Below, one piece after another: positions 51,292 through 59,290 of a stretch of 64,000 nt of DNA. Origin of the DNA: JAJPKK01 sp963800215. GTDB lineage: Bacteria > Pseudomonadota > Alphaproteobacteria > Rhizobiales > Xanthobacteraceae. The stretch's first letter is position 1. Each line of letters begins with the position of its first letter. Under the pieces are notes generated by a model. It was not told where the DNA came from. It did not search any database and worked only from the letters and a program-made list of their open reading frames with translations. Location of the stretch: positions 124,001 through 188,000 of the forward strand of contig CAWCZY010000013.1 in assembly GCA_963800215.1 (NCBI GenBank). Direction: 5' to 3'. The position numbers and the translations under genes are program-made.

Positions 51292-51489
51292 GTGGTCAGT
51301 TGGATCGTTCGAGGACTGCTCATCGTGTCCGGCACCGTGACCGGATGGTTCGTGTCCAAAGACGCCCCCAATTTCAGTTTCATCCAGGGGATGGCGTCGC
51401 TGGTGGTGATCGCGGTGATCGTCCTGGTGCTGGCGTTCTGGCCGGCGCGCTGGACCCACCTGCTCGACCGCCGAAACAAGCCGGATTAG
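51292..51489 (+). CDS. Small two-helix membrane protein
   Basis: A 65-residue product starting at GTG 51292, with two hydrophobic helices (IVRGLLIVSGTVTGWFVS and ASLVVIAVIVLVLAFWP) and a basic C-terminus WTHLLDRRNKPD. It resembles the many short membrane proteins of Bradyrhizobium-type genomes; function unknown. A GGAGG-like site (CGGAGGCAAGC) precedes the start at good distance, which supports it being real. Confidence 0.6.
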   Translation: MVSWIVRGLLIVSGTVTGWFVSKDAPNFSFIQGMASLVVIAVIVLVLAFWPARWTHLLDRRNKPD

Positions 51490-51529
51490 ACTAAAGTCGA
51501 GAGCTTTGACGAAGGTACCCAGCGCCGCT

Positions 51530-51574
51530 GAGCATGATGCCGAAAAGTTGAAGGCTTTTCGGACCGGCCATGCC
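51530..51574. repeat. CCGAAAAGT palindromic repeat, copy 3
   Basis: GAGCATGATGCCGAAAAGTT then AAGGCTTTTCGGACCGGCCATG; the stem is CCGAAAAG / CTTTTCGG. It fills much of the 250 bp gap between the small membrane protein and the response regulator. Confidence 0.75.
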
Positions 51575-51739
51575 CGGCATCAGGGACGCTGTGTCGCGGC
51601 ATCCCATCACGTTTCTGCTCCATAATGGTCATAACGGTGGGGAGGATCGCGTTTTCTATGGGTTGCGCGCCCTGCGGAGCAATGAGATATTGCATTATGG
51701 AGGGGGGCGCTGGCAGACAGCCGGTGTTCCGGGATTTTG

Positions 51740-52159
51740 ATGGCCTCGTCGAACGCGCATGACCTGCCGGGATCCTCTCAGGAATCCTGGGACCTGAAGG
51801 GTGTGAGCATCCTTCTGGTTGAGGATTCGTGGCATCTCGGCATCGCCCTGAAGAATCTGCTCAAGGCCTGGGGCGCGGAGGTGACGGGCCCGGTCGCGAC
51901 CTCGGCGGAGGCCGACCGCATGACCTCCGAGCACACCCCCGCCGTCGCCCTGGTCGACTTGAACCTGCGCGGCGGCGAGCGGGCTTACGACCTGATCGAC
52001 CGGCTGTATGAGCGCGGCATCAGCGTCATCGTGACCTCCGGCTACGAGGTGCTCCCGCGGCCGCCGGGAAAGGCCGTGGCGATCCTGCAGAAGCCGTTCG
52101 GCGAGGCGCAGCTTCTCGCGATTCTGCGTCCGCTGATCGCACAAAGGGCGGCCCAATAG
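51740..52159 (+). CDS. Single-domain response regulator
   Basis: A 139-residue protein that is one receiver domain: SILLVEDSWHLGIALKNLLK with the acidic pair, phospho-Asp in PAVALVDLNLRGGERAYDL, Thr/Ser in GISVIVTSGYEVLP and Lys in VAILQKPFGEAQLLAIL. There is no output domain. Stand-alone receivers of this look are common phosphate carriers for HWE-type kinases in Rhizobiales, and a MASE1-PAS-HWE kinase lies 0.4 kb away on the opposite strand, a likely partner. ATG 51740 is chosen over a TTG one codon earlier. Confidence 0.85.
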   Translation: MASSNAHDLPGSSQESWDLKGVSILLVEDSWHLGIALKNLLKAWGAEVTGPVATSAEADRMTSEHTPAVALVDLNLRGGERAYDLIDRLYERGISVIVTSGYEVLPRPPGKAVAILQKPFGEAQLLAILRPLIAQRAAQ

Positions 52160-52215
52160 AGCACGGACGAGATCAGGCTTAGAAAATCAAGCACTCGGAA
52201 GCGCTGTCGGCGTGA

Positions 52216-52557
52216 ATGCGTGACATGGCACCCATCCTCAAAGGCTGTCTGTTGGCCCTGGCGTTCGGGCTCGCTGTGTCCGGGTGCTCCAGCGTCGGCG
52301 AGCAGCAGACCATAACGCCGGCGGCTGCGAGGCTGCAACCCGGCGATTGGTTCAATGTCACGGTATATGGCGAGCCTTCGCTCAGCGGCGACTTCCAGAT
52401 CGATCCGAGCGGCTCGGTCTTGCTCCCGCTGGCGGGCCCGACCAAGGCGGCCGGTTTGACCTCGACCGACCTCGCGGAAGCCCTGACGAAAAGATATCGC
52501 GCCGAATACGTCAGAGATCCGAAGGTTACCGTTACCGGTCCCAGACCCAGAGGTTGA
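52216..52557 (+). CDS. Polysaccharide export lipoprotein (short Wza-like, Poly_export domain)
   Basis: A 113-residue lipoprotein: signal LKGCLLALAFGLAVSGCSSV with lipobox, then the Poly_export domain PAAARLQPGDWFNVTVYGEP, SLSGDFQIDPSGSVLLPLAG and LAEALTKRYRAEYVRDPKVT. Only this first domain is present; full Wza-type proteins have additional SLBB domains and about 350 residues. The short form is found by itself in many Rhizobiales. The chain ends TVTGPRPRG, just after the Poly_export domain, so it is either a natural short form or slightly truncated. No capsule genes adjoin it. It is convergent with the HWE kinase. Confidence 0.82.
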   Translation: MRDMAPILKGCLLALAFGLAVSGCSSVGEQQTITPAAARLQPGDWFNVTVYGEPSLSGDFQIDPSGSVLLPLAGPTKAAGLTSTDLAEALTKRYRAEYVRDPKVTVTGPRPRG

Positions 52558-52580
52558 CTGTTCGGCCTTGGGATCGCCGA

Positions 52581-54512
52581 TCAGGTTCGATCGAGCGGAA
52601 TGACGATGGTGCAGCGCACCCCGTCGGACGCCATTTCGAGGTCGACCGTACCGCCGAGTTCGTGGGGGATGAGATCGCGGATGAGGCTGGTGCCGTAGCC
52701 GGATTGCACCGAAACCACGATCGGGGGGCCGCCGGTCTCACGCCATGCGATCGCGAGCATCGCGGCCGCTCCGTCCGCGGATGCGCCGGCCGCGGGCTCC
52801 CAGTGCACGGAAACCCGGCCGTTGGGGCTCGACAGCGCGCCGTATTTGGCGGCGTTGGTCACGAGTTCGTGGAGCACCATCGCCACCGCCTGGGTCGCTG
52901 CCGCGCTGAGCATGACGTCCGGACCGCTGACCGTCATGTTCGCCTCGGTCGCATAGGGCGCGAGTTGGTGGCGGACGAGATCGGTGAGGCCGGCGCCGTT
53001 CCAGCGGCTCTGGCTCAGCAGCGAATGGGCCGTGGCCATGGATTGGATGCGCCCATCGAGCGTCTGGATGAACTCGTCCATCGAGCGGCTGCCCTGGCGG
53101 GTGTACATGGCGACCACGGCGACGCGGGCGAGGATGTTCTTTACGCGGTGATCGAACTCCGCGATCAGCATGTCCTGGCGCTCTTCCGCGCGCTTGCGTT
53201 CGGTAATGTCGCGGGTCAGTCCCTTGAGGAGCACGAATCGCCCGGCCGCGTCGAACTCGGCCCGCGATGTCTCCTCGAGCCAGACCTCCCGGCCGTCCGG
53301 ACGTATGAAGCGGAAGGTGAGCGCATAGGAAGAGCTGTCGGGACGGACATTGCGAATGTGCGCCTTGAAGCGCGCACGGTCGTCGAGATGGACGCGCTTC
53401 AGGAAGCCGGTTGCGGTGAAGGGCTCCTTCGGATCGAACCCCAGGATCTGCGCGGCGTTGTTGCTGCGCCGCGAGGCGCCGGTTACGACGTCCCATTCGA
53501 ACGCCGTCACCGCCCCGGCCGTCAGCGCCTCCTGCAGCCCCGCCTCGCTCTCCATGAGCACGGCCTCGTGCCGGCGCCGCTCGGCGAACAGGGCTGCCAG
53601 CACGAATGCACAGAGCGACACCGCCAGGATGCCGGCCTGGGCGCCCAGGATGCGGTCGGCGGGCAGTAGGGTCGGGTCGCCGAACAGGCCGATCCCGAAG
53701 GTCGTGGTCCAGACGATCGTAACGGCCACGATGAAGGCGGCGGCCGCGGCGAACACCGGCCGGCACCGGGCCGCAAGCCACAGCAGCAGCGGAAACAGCA
53801 GCGCGACGGGTATGACGGTCGCCCACGGCTCCTCCGGCAGGGTGATGACGAGCCCGCCCATTACGGCGAGAGCCGCGAGCGCGGTGCCGCCTTCGATGAG
53901 CTCGCTGCGCGGCGGCGGCTCGCGTTGCGCCGCGGCGAGCCCGATCAACAGCGGTGCGACCGTGACGATGCCCAGCGCGTCGGATGCGAACCAGTGGTGC
54001 CAAGTGGTCAGGAGCGGCGCCGTCGAGTGCTCGAAATACTTGAACCCCACGACCCCGCCGATCCCCGAGACCGCCGTCCCGACGATCGCCGCCGCCAGCA
54101 GGCCGAGCACGTGACGCAACCGATCGAGGCTGAAATTCGGGCCGAAATAGCGCTCGATCAGCCCGGCGGTGAGCAGGGCCTCCCCCGCATTGCAGAACGC
54201 GAAGACGACGGATCCCGGCAGGGTGCGGTCGCCCAGGAGGTTGGCCACGATGGTCGCGACCATCGCCCCGGCCGCCACCGGCCATCGCGCAGCGGGCCCG
54301 AGAGCGATCAGGGTGCCGGAGGCGACTCCCGCGGCGGGCCAGAACACCGCCACGCCATCGGGTTTGGTCAGCAGAAGCAGGCTCAGCTGCGCCGCCATGT
54401 AATAGGCTATGCCGACCGCGGCGGCGAGCCCGATCGAGCCGACCCACCGCGGCCCGGTTTCAGCGGCGGCGGACCCCCTGCCTAGGGCCTGCTTTCGCAA
54501 ATTCTGCAGCAT
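52581..54512 (-). CDS. MASE1-PAS-HWE membrane histidine kinase
   Basis: A 643-residue sensor kinase. The first 300 or so residues are a MASE1 multi-helix membrane domain (YYMAAQLSLLLLTKPDGVAV, FWPAAGVASGTLIALGPAAR, WHHWFASDALGIVTVAPLLI). A PAS domain follows (AFEWDVVTGASRRSNNAAQI, ending GLTRDITERKRAEERQDM), then an HWE/HisKA_2 kinase core: phospho-His in IAEFDHRVKNILARVAVVAM and N box AMVLHELVTNAAKYGALSSP. HWE kinases are typical of Rhizobiales and often sense light, oxygen or stress. ATG 54512 lies seven bases after GAGGG and is preferred over upstream ATGs. Paired by position with the response regulator at 51740. Confidence 0.88.
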   Translation of the reverse strand: MLQNLRKQALGRGSAAAETGPRWVGSIGLAAAVGIAYYMAAQLSLLLLTKPDGVAVFWPAAGVASGTLIALGPAARWPVAAGAMVATIVANLLGDRTLPGSVVFAFCNAGEALLTAGLIERYFGPNFSLDRLRHVLGLLAAAIVGTAVSGIGGVVGFKYFEHSTAPLLTTWHHWFASDALGIVTVAPLLIGLAAAQREPPPRSELIEGGTALAALAVMGGLVITLPEEPWATVIPVALLFPLLLWLAARCRPVFAAAAAFIVAVTIVWTTTFGIGLFGDPTLLPADRILGAQAGILAVSLCAFVLAALFAERRRHEAVLMESEAGLQEALTAGAVTAFEWDVVTGASRRSNNAAQILGFDPKEPFTATGFLKRVHLDDRARFKAHIRNVRPDSSSYALTFRFIRPDGREVWLEETSRAEFDAAGRFVLLKGLTRDITERKRAEERQDMLIAEFDHRVKNILARVAVVAMYTRQGSRSMDEFIQTLDGRIQSMATAHSLLSQSRWNGAGLTDLVRHQLAPYATEANMTVSGPDVMLSAAATQAVAMVLHELVTNAAKYGALSSPNGRVSVHWEPAAGASADGAAAMLAIAWRETGGPPIVVSVQSGYGTSLIRDLIPHELGGTVDLEMASDGVRCTIVIPLDRT

Positions 54513-54710
54513 GTTGCACCCTCGCATGAATTGTAGCACAGGAAATATGACGCAAGTCGATATGGAGTTTGGTCGCGCCGGCCCCGGCGGCGCGGCGCGC
54601 GCCGCAGCCGCCTGCGACGGCGTAGGGGGTGAATGCCCGTCCTGCCGTTGCGCAGGACGCGGCGAAATTCGACGGCCAAATCGCAGAAACGAGCCAAAGT
54701 GGCAGGATTT

Positions 54711-54809
54711 TTGGTTCCCGAATGTTGGGATAAGGCGACCCACAGGTTATTGAAGTCGATGGGGCAACTTATCCAAACAGGTGGGAACCATCTGTTTGGG
54801 TCGCGCCGC
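54711..54809. repeat. Dispersed intergenic repeat, copy 3 of 3 (longest)
   Basis: It runs from TTGGTTCCCGAATGTTGGGA through CACAGGTTATTGAAGTCG and CAACTTATCCAAACAGGTGG to GGGAACCATCTGTTTGGGTC. The outer GGTTCCC and GGGAACC are inverted. Copies at 37851 and 47278 are recognisably the same element. Confidence 0.75.
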
Positions 54810-54860
54810 TGCCAGCCGCGCCGCTGAGGTGTCCGCATGATTGGTGCATGGAGAGCATAG

Positions 54861-55052
54861 ATGGCGAAGAAGACGGTGAAGCGGCGGGAATGGACGAAAG
54901 AGGACATCCGTACTCTCAAGGCCCTCGCTCGCGAGAAGGCCAAGACCACGGTGATTGCGCGCAAGCTCAAGCGCAGCGTCGGCGCGCTGTATCAGCAGGC
55001 CTCCAAGCTCGGCGTTTCGCTGGGGGCGCCGCGCAAGAAGCGGAAACGGTGA
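54861..55052 (+). CDS. Small basic helix-turn-helix protein
   Basis: A 63-residue, very Lys/Arg-rich protein: KRREWTKEDIRTLKALAREK, TTVIARKLKRSVGALYQQAS and an RKKRKR end. The middle is an HTH of the SANT/GcrA-like kind (WTKEDIRTLK ... IARKLKRSVGALYQQASKLG), as found in many Bradyrhizobium relatives where near-identical copies exist. It probably binds DNA as a nucleoid or regulatory factor; the target is unknown. ATG 54861 comes after GGAGAGCATAG. Confidence 0.8.
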   Translation: MAKKTVKRREWTKEDIRTLKALAREKAKTTVIARKLKRSVGALYQQASKLGVSLGAPRKKRKR

Positions 55053-55125
55053 GCCTGGGCCTGAACTGAACATTGCTGAGTGCGTTGCTTCCGCAGGGCA
55101 GAGAGGGCGACCTATAGGGTGGCAA

Positions 55126-55577
55126 ATGTACATTCGCATTGCGATCTCTGCGGTCGTCCTGGTCTGCGGCTTTGCGTTCCAAGGCCAGACGCAACCGAGC
55201 GGACCGGTGGTCGAGCACGCGCAAGCATCGATCCCTGCGGATGGATCGGTGTCGGGGTCAGTCCGATGACCCGGGCATTCGCCGACAGTCTCGGCATGGC
55301 GGAGCCATACGGCGCTATTTTCGACCAGCCCGAACCGGGGAGCCCTGCCGCCCATGCGGGAATCCAGGCCGGCGACGTGATCACCTCGATCAACGGCACG
55401 CCGATCATGCGTTCGAGCGATTTCGTCACCTCGATTTCCGCGATATCGCCGAACACGATCATTCATCTCGACACGTATCGCGACGGTCAGATGATCGAGG
55501 TCCAGCTGACGCTCGGCTCGGGCAAATGCCCGACCGGACAGCACGGCGGCGTGCTCATCCCGGTGCGATCCTCTTGA
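55126..55577 (+). CDS. Exported PDZ-domain protein (one frameshift)
   Basis: The first frame from ATG 55126 codes a signal peptide (IRIAISAVVLVCGFAFQGQT); the second, from about 55240, codes a PDZ domain: GWIGVGVSPMTRAFADSLGM, GAIFDQPEPGSPAAHAGIQA, GDVITSINGTPIMRSSDFVT. One missing base near 55240 joins them into a 150-residue protein. The PDZ segment resembles the second half of DegP/HtrA-type proteases but no protease domain is present, so it may be a periplasmic peptide-binding adaptor. It is convergent with the patatin lipoprotein gene. Confidence 0.7.
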
Positions 55578-55605
55578 ACGAAGACAGCGCCAGCCCGCCG
55601 GCCGG

Positions 55606-57049
55606 TCAGAGCCCGCTGCGGAATGCCTGGTAGGTCTTGCTGTTGCGAAGCGCGGCGCCGCCGCCTTCGATCAGCATGTCGACCTGATCGGCCGGCAACG
55701 TAAGCCGCGTCGCGACCGCCTCGAGGGCGGCGGCACGGGCCGGCCCCAACGCGCTCGAAGCTCACAAGGTCGATGAAGGTATTGAGGTCGCCGCATTTCC
55801 AGTCTGCGGCCAGCCCGAGCCTGCGCGCGGTCGGCTGCCGACAAGCCCGCAGCGCCAATGACGCACGTTCGCGCTCCAGTCGGCGACCAGCGCACTGAAC
55901 GCCGCGTAGCTCGAACGCACACTCGCATCGATGGCCGTATCGGCCGCCGCCGCCACCAGTTCGGTTCCGTTCGGCCCCTCGAGGCTGTTGGCCCAATTGC
56001 CGGACAATCCGCGCCCGGCGTCGACGACCAGGAACAACAGCCGGCGCACCCGCACCGCTTGCCGTTCCGTCATCGGATCATGGGGCCGCTGCGCCGCCAG
56101 CATTCCGATGCTGAATCCCGACAGGCCGAAATTATCGACCAGCCCGCCATCGAGCAGCTTCACATATTTCATCGAGCCGTCGTGATAGCGCGCGGTCGCC
56201 TCGGCGAACGAGCGCAACAAAGGCTGAGCGTCCGGATTGTGCCGCGCGCGCTCGATCCAATCCGGCAACCGGGTCGCGCAGCCGCCGGGAAAGGTCTCCA
56301 GTACGATGGGCGCGAACGCCAGCGGCACCGCCGCCGAGGCCGCCACCGCGTCGGCGATCTTGTAGGAGCGGATGTCGCTGCACAGCGCATCGAACGCGAC
56401 CGGGCCGAATATGAACGGGGTGCGGTTGTAGATGTCGGACGCGTTGATCCAGACCTGCGGCCGGCGGCCTTCGCTGAAAGGCGTCGAACGTCGCGCCGTC
56501 GAACAGATTTTCATCGAGCCAGCGCGGAAACTCGTTGTCGTTGACACCGCCGTTCAAGGCGCGGCCGATGTTTGCCAGGCTCACCGCGGTCTTGAGGTTT
56601 TCCTCGGCGTTGCGCAGCAGGAACCGCTCGCGGAAATCAGCGAGCGCGGCACGCTTCTTCAAGCCGAAATAGGCTGCCGTGATCGAGCCGCCCGAGACCC
56701 CGGAAACGAAGTCGACGCGGTCGAGCAGAGACTTTGCCGACTTCGAGCCCGACCGGGTTCGATCGAGCTCCTGCAATACGCCGAAGGAAAACGCGGCGGC
56801 CCGGGCTCCGCCTCCCGAGAACGACAACAGCAGCAGCACATCGTCATCGAGGGCCGGGTCCATCCGGTCGATGTCGTGGACCGGCATCGGGGTCAAAAGC
56901 GGGCGATTGGCGGGGAGGTTATAGACCGAAACGCAACCCGCCACCGCGAGCGCGGCTCCCAACACCACCACGGAAAAGACACGATTACCCAAGCTGCCCC
57001 CACCGAAGCCTCTGCTCGGGTATATCGGCCTTGCGCCCCTCATGCGCAA
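55606..57049 (-). CDS. Patatin-like phospholipase lipoprotein (three frameshifts)
   Basis: Restored length 480 residues. A lipoprotein signal (VFSVVVLGAALAVAGCVSV) leads into a patatin domain: oxyanion loop LLLSFSGGGARAAAFSFGVL, nucleophile Ser in DFVSGVSGGSITAAYFGLKK and the catalytic Asp in KLLDGGLVDNFGLSGFS. Patatins hydrolyse acyl groups of phospholipids; the lipobox places this one on the membrane outside the cytoplasm. Frame breaks lie near 56478 (extra base), 55850 (missing base) and 55752 (extra base); the corrected span divides by three and ends NSKTYQAFRSGL. The protein text between breaks is well preserved. Confidence 0.75.
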
Positions 57050-57104
57050 CCCGGGCGGGCGTATACCTTAGCCGGATGACGGGGAATGTAGAGGCGGCCG
57101 CCCC

Positions 57105-57878
57105 CTACCGGTTCTCGAATTTCGCCGGTCGCTTCTCGACAAAGGCGGCCATGCCTTCCTTCTGGTCCTGGGTGGCGAACAGGGAGTGGAACACCCGCCG
57201 CTCGAAGCTTATGCCTTCGGCCAGAGAGACCTCGAAGGCGCGATTCACGGCTTCCTTGGCGACCATCACCGACGGCAGCGACATCGCGGCGATGGTGTCG
57301 GCCGCCTTCATCGCCTCAGCCATGAGTTCCGCGGCCGGCACGACGCGGGCGACGAGGCCTGAGCGCTCCGCCTCAGCGGCGTCCATCATCCGCCCCGTCA
57401 GGATGAGGTCCATGGCCTTGGCCTTGCCGACCGCGCGGGTCAGGCGCTGGGTGCCGCCGATGCCGGGGATGATGCCGAGCTTGAGCTCGGGCTGGCCGAA
57501 CCTGGCCGTCTCGGCGGCGATGATGATGTCGCACTGCATGGCGAGCTCGCAGCCGCCACCCAGCGCAAAGCCGGCGACCGCCGCGATCACGGGTTTGCGC
57601 GCACGGGCGACGCGGTCCCAGGTGGCGGCGAAATTCCCCATGAAGGCTTCCATGTAGGTCTTGGTGGCCATCTCCTTGATGTCGGCCCCGGCGGCGAACG
57701 CCTTGTCCGATCCGGTGATGACCATGCAGCCGATGCCGGGGTCCGCCTCGAAGCCGTCGACCGCCGCCCCGATCTCGCCGATCATCGCGGTGTTGAGCGC
57801 ATTGAGCGCCTGCGGGCGATTGAGGCGGATGACCCCGACCCGGCCCTTGGTTTCGACGATGATGTGCTGGTGGCTCAT
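57105..57878 (-). CDS. Enoyl-CoA hydratase
   Basis: A 257-residue crotonase-fold enzyme. The two catalytic glutamates are in ALGGGCELAMQCDIIIAAE and FGQPELKLGIIPGIGGTQRL; the oxyanion segment is DKAFAAGADIKEMATKTYME. This is the standard beta-oxidation enoyl-CoA hydratase, adding water to trans-2-enoyl-CoA. It is intact and starts at ATG 57878. It stands alone; the 250 bp before hisZ contain a hairpin element (57973-57994). Confidence 0.92.
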   Translation of the reverse strand: MSHQHIIVETKGRVGVIRLNRPQALNALNTAMIGEIGAAVDGFEADPGIGCMVITGSDKAFAAGADIKEMATKTYMEAFMGNFAATWDRVARARKPVIAAVAGFALGGGCELAMQCDIIIAAETARFGQPELKLGIIPGIGGTQRLTRAVGKAKAMDLILTGRMMDAAEAERSGLVARVVPAAELMAEAMKAADTIAAMSLPSVMVAKEAVNRAFEVSLAEGISFERRVFHSLFATQDQKEGMAAFVEKRPAKFENR

Positions 57879-57972
57879 GGCGCTGCCCTCGTTGCGGTCA
57901 ACGGGTAGCCGAGCCGGGCAGGGCTGGCAATCGGGGCGGCGATTTGGTTAACGGCGGGCTGAGAGGCGTTTT

Positions 57973-57994
57973 CCCTCCCCGTTTTCGGGGAGGG
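57973..57994. repeat. Intergenic hairpin CCCTCCCCG-TTTT-CGGGGAGGG
   Basis: A perfect nine-base stem with a TTTT loop in the region between two divergently placed starts (enoyl-CoA hydratase and hisZ). As no gene ends here it is unlikely to be a terminator. Similar CCCTCCCC palindromes are scattered in related genomes, so I read it as a short interspersed repeat. Confidence 0.5.
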
Positions 57995-58129
57995 CCAGGG
58001 TGGGGCCTTGCTCGCAAAGCGCCGCATCCTGAAGAAGAGGCGGGGAGGGAGAAAGGGCGTCGCCATCGAAAGCTTAACAAGTCCGTGGTAAGAGCGCGGC
58101 CGAAACGATGCCGCCAGACCACCGTAAAA

Positions 58130-59290
58130 ATGACCAGCGCACCCCCCGATATCTATTCGCAGGCCGACCTCCTGGTCGCGTCCTATGAACGCGCCGGCTA
58201 TGCCCGGGTGGCGCCCGCGATCCTGCAACCCGCCGAGCCGTTCCTCGATCTTGCCGGCGAGGACATGCGGCGGCACATGTACCTGCTCGCCGATTCTGCG
58301 GGCCATGAATTGTGCCTGCGGCCCGACCTCACCATCCCGGTGGCCCGCGATTACCTCGCTGCGGCGGCGGCGCGGCCGGCGGGGTTGTGCTATCTCGGCG
58401 CGGTGTTCCGCGACCGCGGCCCCGGTTCGGGCGAATTCCTGCAGGCGGGCATCGAATCCTTCGGCCGTGCCGATACCGCGGCGGCGGATGCCGAGGTGTT
58501 GTCGCTCGGGCTGGAGGCCACCGCCCATTACGGCATCACCGATCCCTCGGTCCTCAGCGGCGACGTATCTCTGTTCGCCGCGCTGATTGCGGCGCTCGGT
58601 CTCGCTCCGGCCTGGAAGCGGCGGCTCCTCAAGGATTTCAACCGCAAGGCGACGCTCGCCGACGATCTCCAGCGCCTCGCATTGACGCCCGTGAACGGCC
58701 GCCCGGAGCATCAGGGCGTGCTGGCGGCGCTGGCCGATGCCAATCCCAAGGCGGCCCATGCGCTCGTCACCGACCTCCTGTCCATCGCCGGCATCAGCGC
58801 GGTCGGCGGCCGCACCATCGGCGAGATCGCCGACCGCTTCGTCGAGCAGGCCGAGCTTGGCGCCTCCAACGCGCTGCCGGGCGAGACACGCGCGCTGATC
58901 GAGCGGTTCCTGGCGGTCGCCGGCACGCCCGACGACGCGGTGGCGGCGTTGCGCGCGCTCGCCGACGATGCCGCGATTTCGCTCGATCCCGCGCTCGATC
59001 TGTTCGAGAGCCGCACCGGCTTTCTCGCCGCCAGCGGGGTCGATGTCACCCGCATCCGTTTCGAGACCCGCTTCGGCCGCGGCGTCGACTACTACACTGG
59101 CTTCGTGTTCGAGCTGCACGACCGGCAGGGCCGCGCCGACGGCCAGCTGGTCGCGGGCGGCCGCTATGACGCGCTGCTGACCCGGCTCGGCAGCGCCCGC
59201 CCGGTCCCGGCCGTCGGCCTCGCGGTGTGGATCGAGCGGCTCGCCGCGCTCGGCGGCGCGTCGGGCAATGCGTCGGGGGGCCGGCCATGA
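58130..59290 (+). CDS. hisZ: ATP phosphoribosyltransferase regulatory subunit
   Basis: A 386-residue paralogue of histidyl-tRNA synthetase lacking the anticodon domain. Class II core segments are ILQPAEPFLDLAGEDMRRHM, ELCLRPDLTIPVARDYLA, YLGAVFRDRGPGSGEFLQAG and the histidine-binding FGRGVDYYTGFVFEL with GGRYDALLTRLG. HisZ binds HisG and confers catalysis and histidine feedback on the first step of histidine synthesis. ATG 58130 begins TSAPPDIYSQADLLVASYER; the long open frame upstream is not coding. Its stop overlaps the hisG start (ATGA). Confidence 0.92.
   Translation: MTSAPPDIYSQADLLVASYERAGYARVAPAILQPAEPFLDLAGEDMRRHMYLLADSAGHELCLRPDLTIPVARDYLAAAAARPAGLCYLGAVFRDRGPGSGEFLQAGIESFGRADTAAADAEVLSLGLEATAHYGITDPSVLSGDVSLFAALIAALGLAPAWKRRLLKDFNRKATLADDLQRLALTPVNGRPEHQGVLAALADANPKAAHALVTDLLSIAGISAVGGRTIGEIADRFVEQAELGASNALPGETRALIERFLAVAGTPDDAVAALRALADDAAISLDPALDLFESRTGFLAASGVDVTRIRFETRFGRGVDYYTGFVFELHDRQGRADGQLVAGGRYDALLTRLGSARPVPAVGLAVWIERLAALGGASGNASGGRP

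Noticed and set aside
57973..57994. Rho-independent terminator
   Set aside because: The hairpin is between two divergent gene starts, so there is no upstream gene end for it to serve; a short interspersed repeat fits better.
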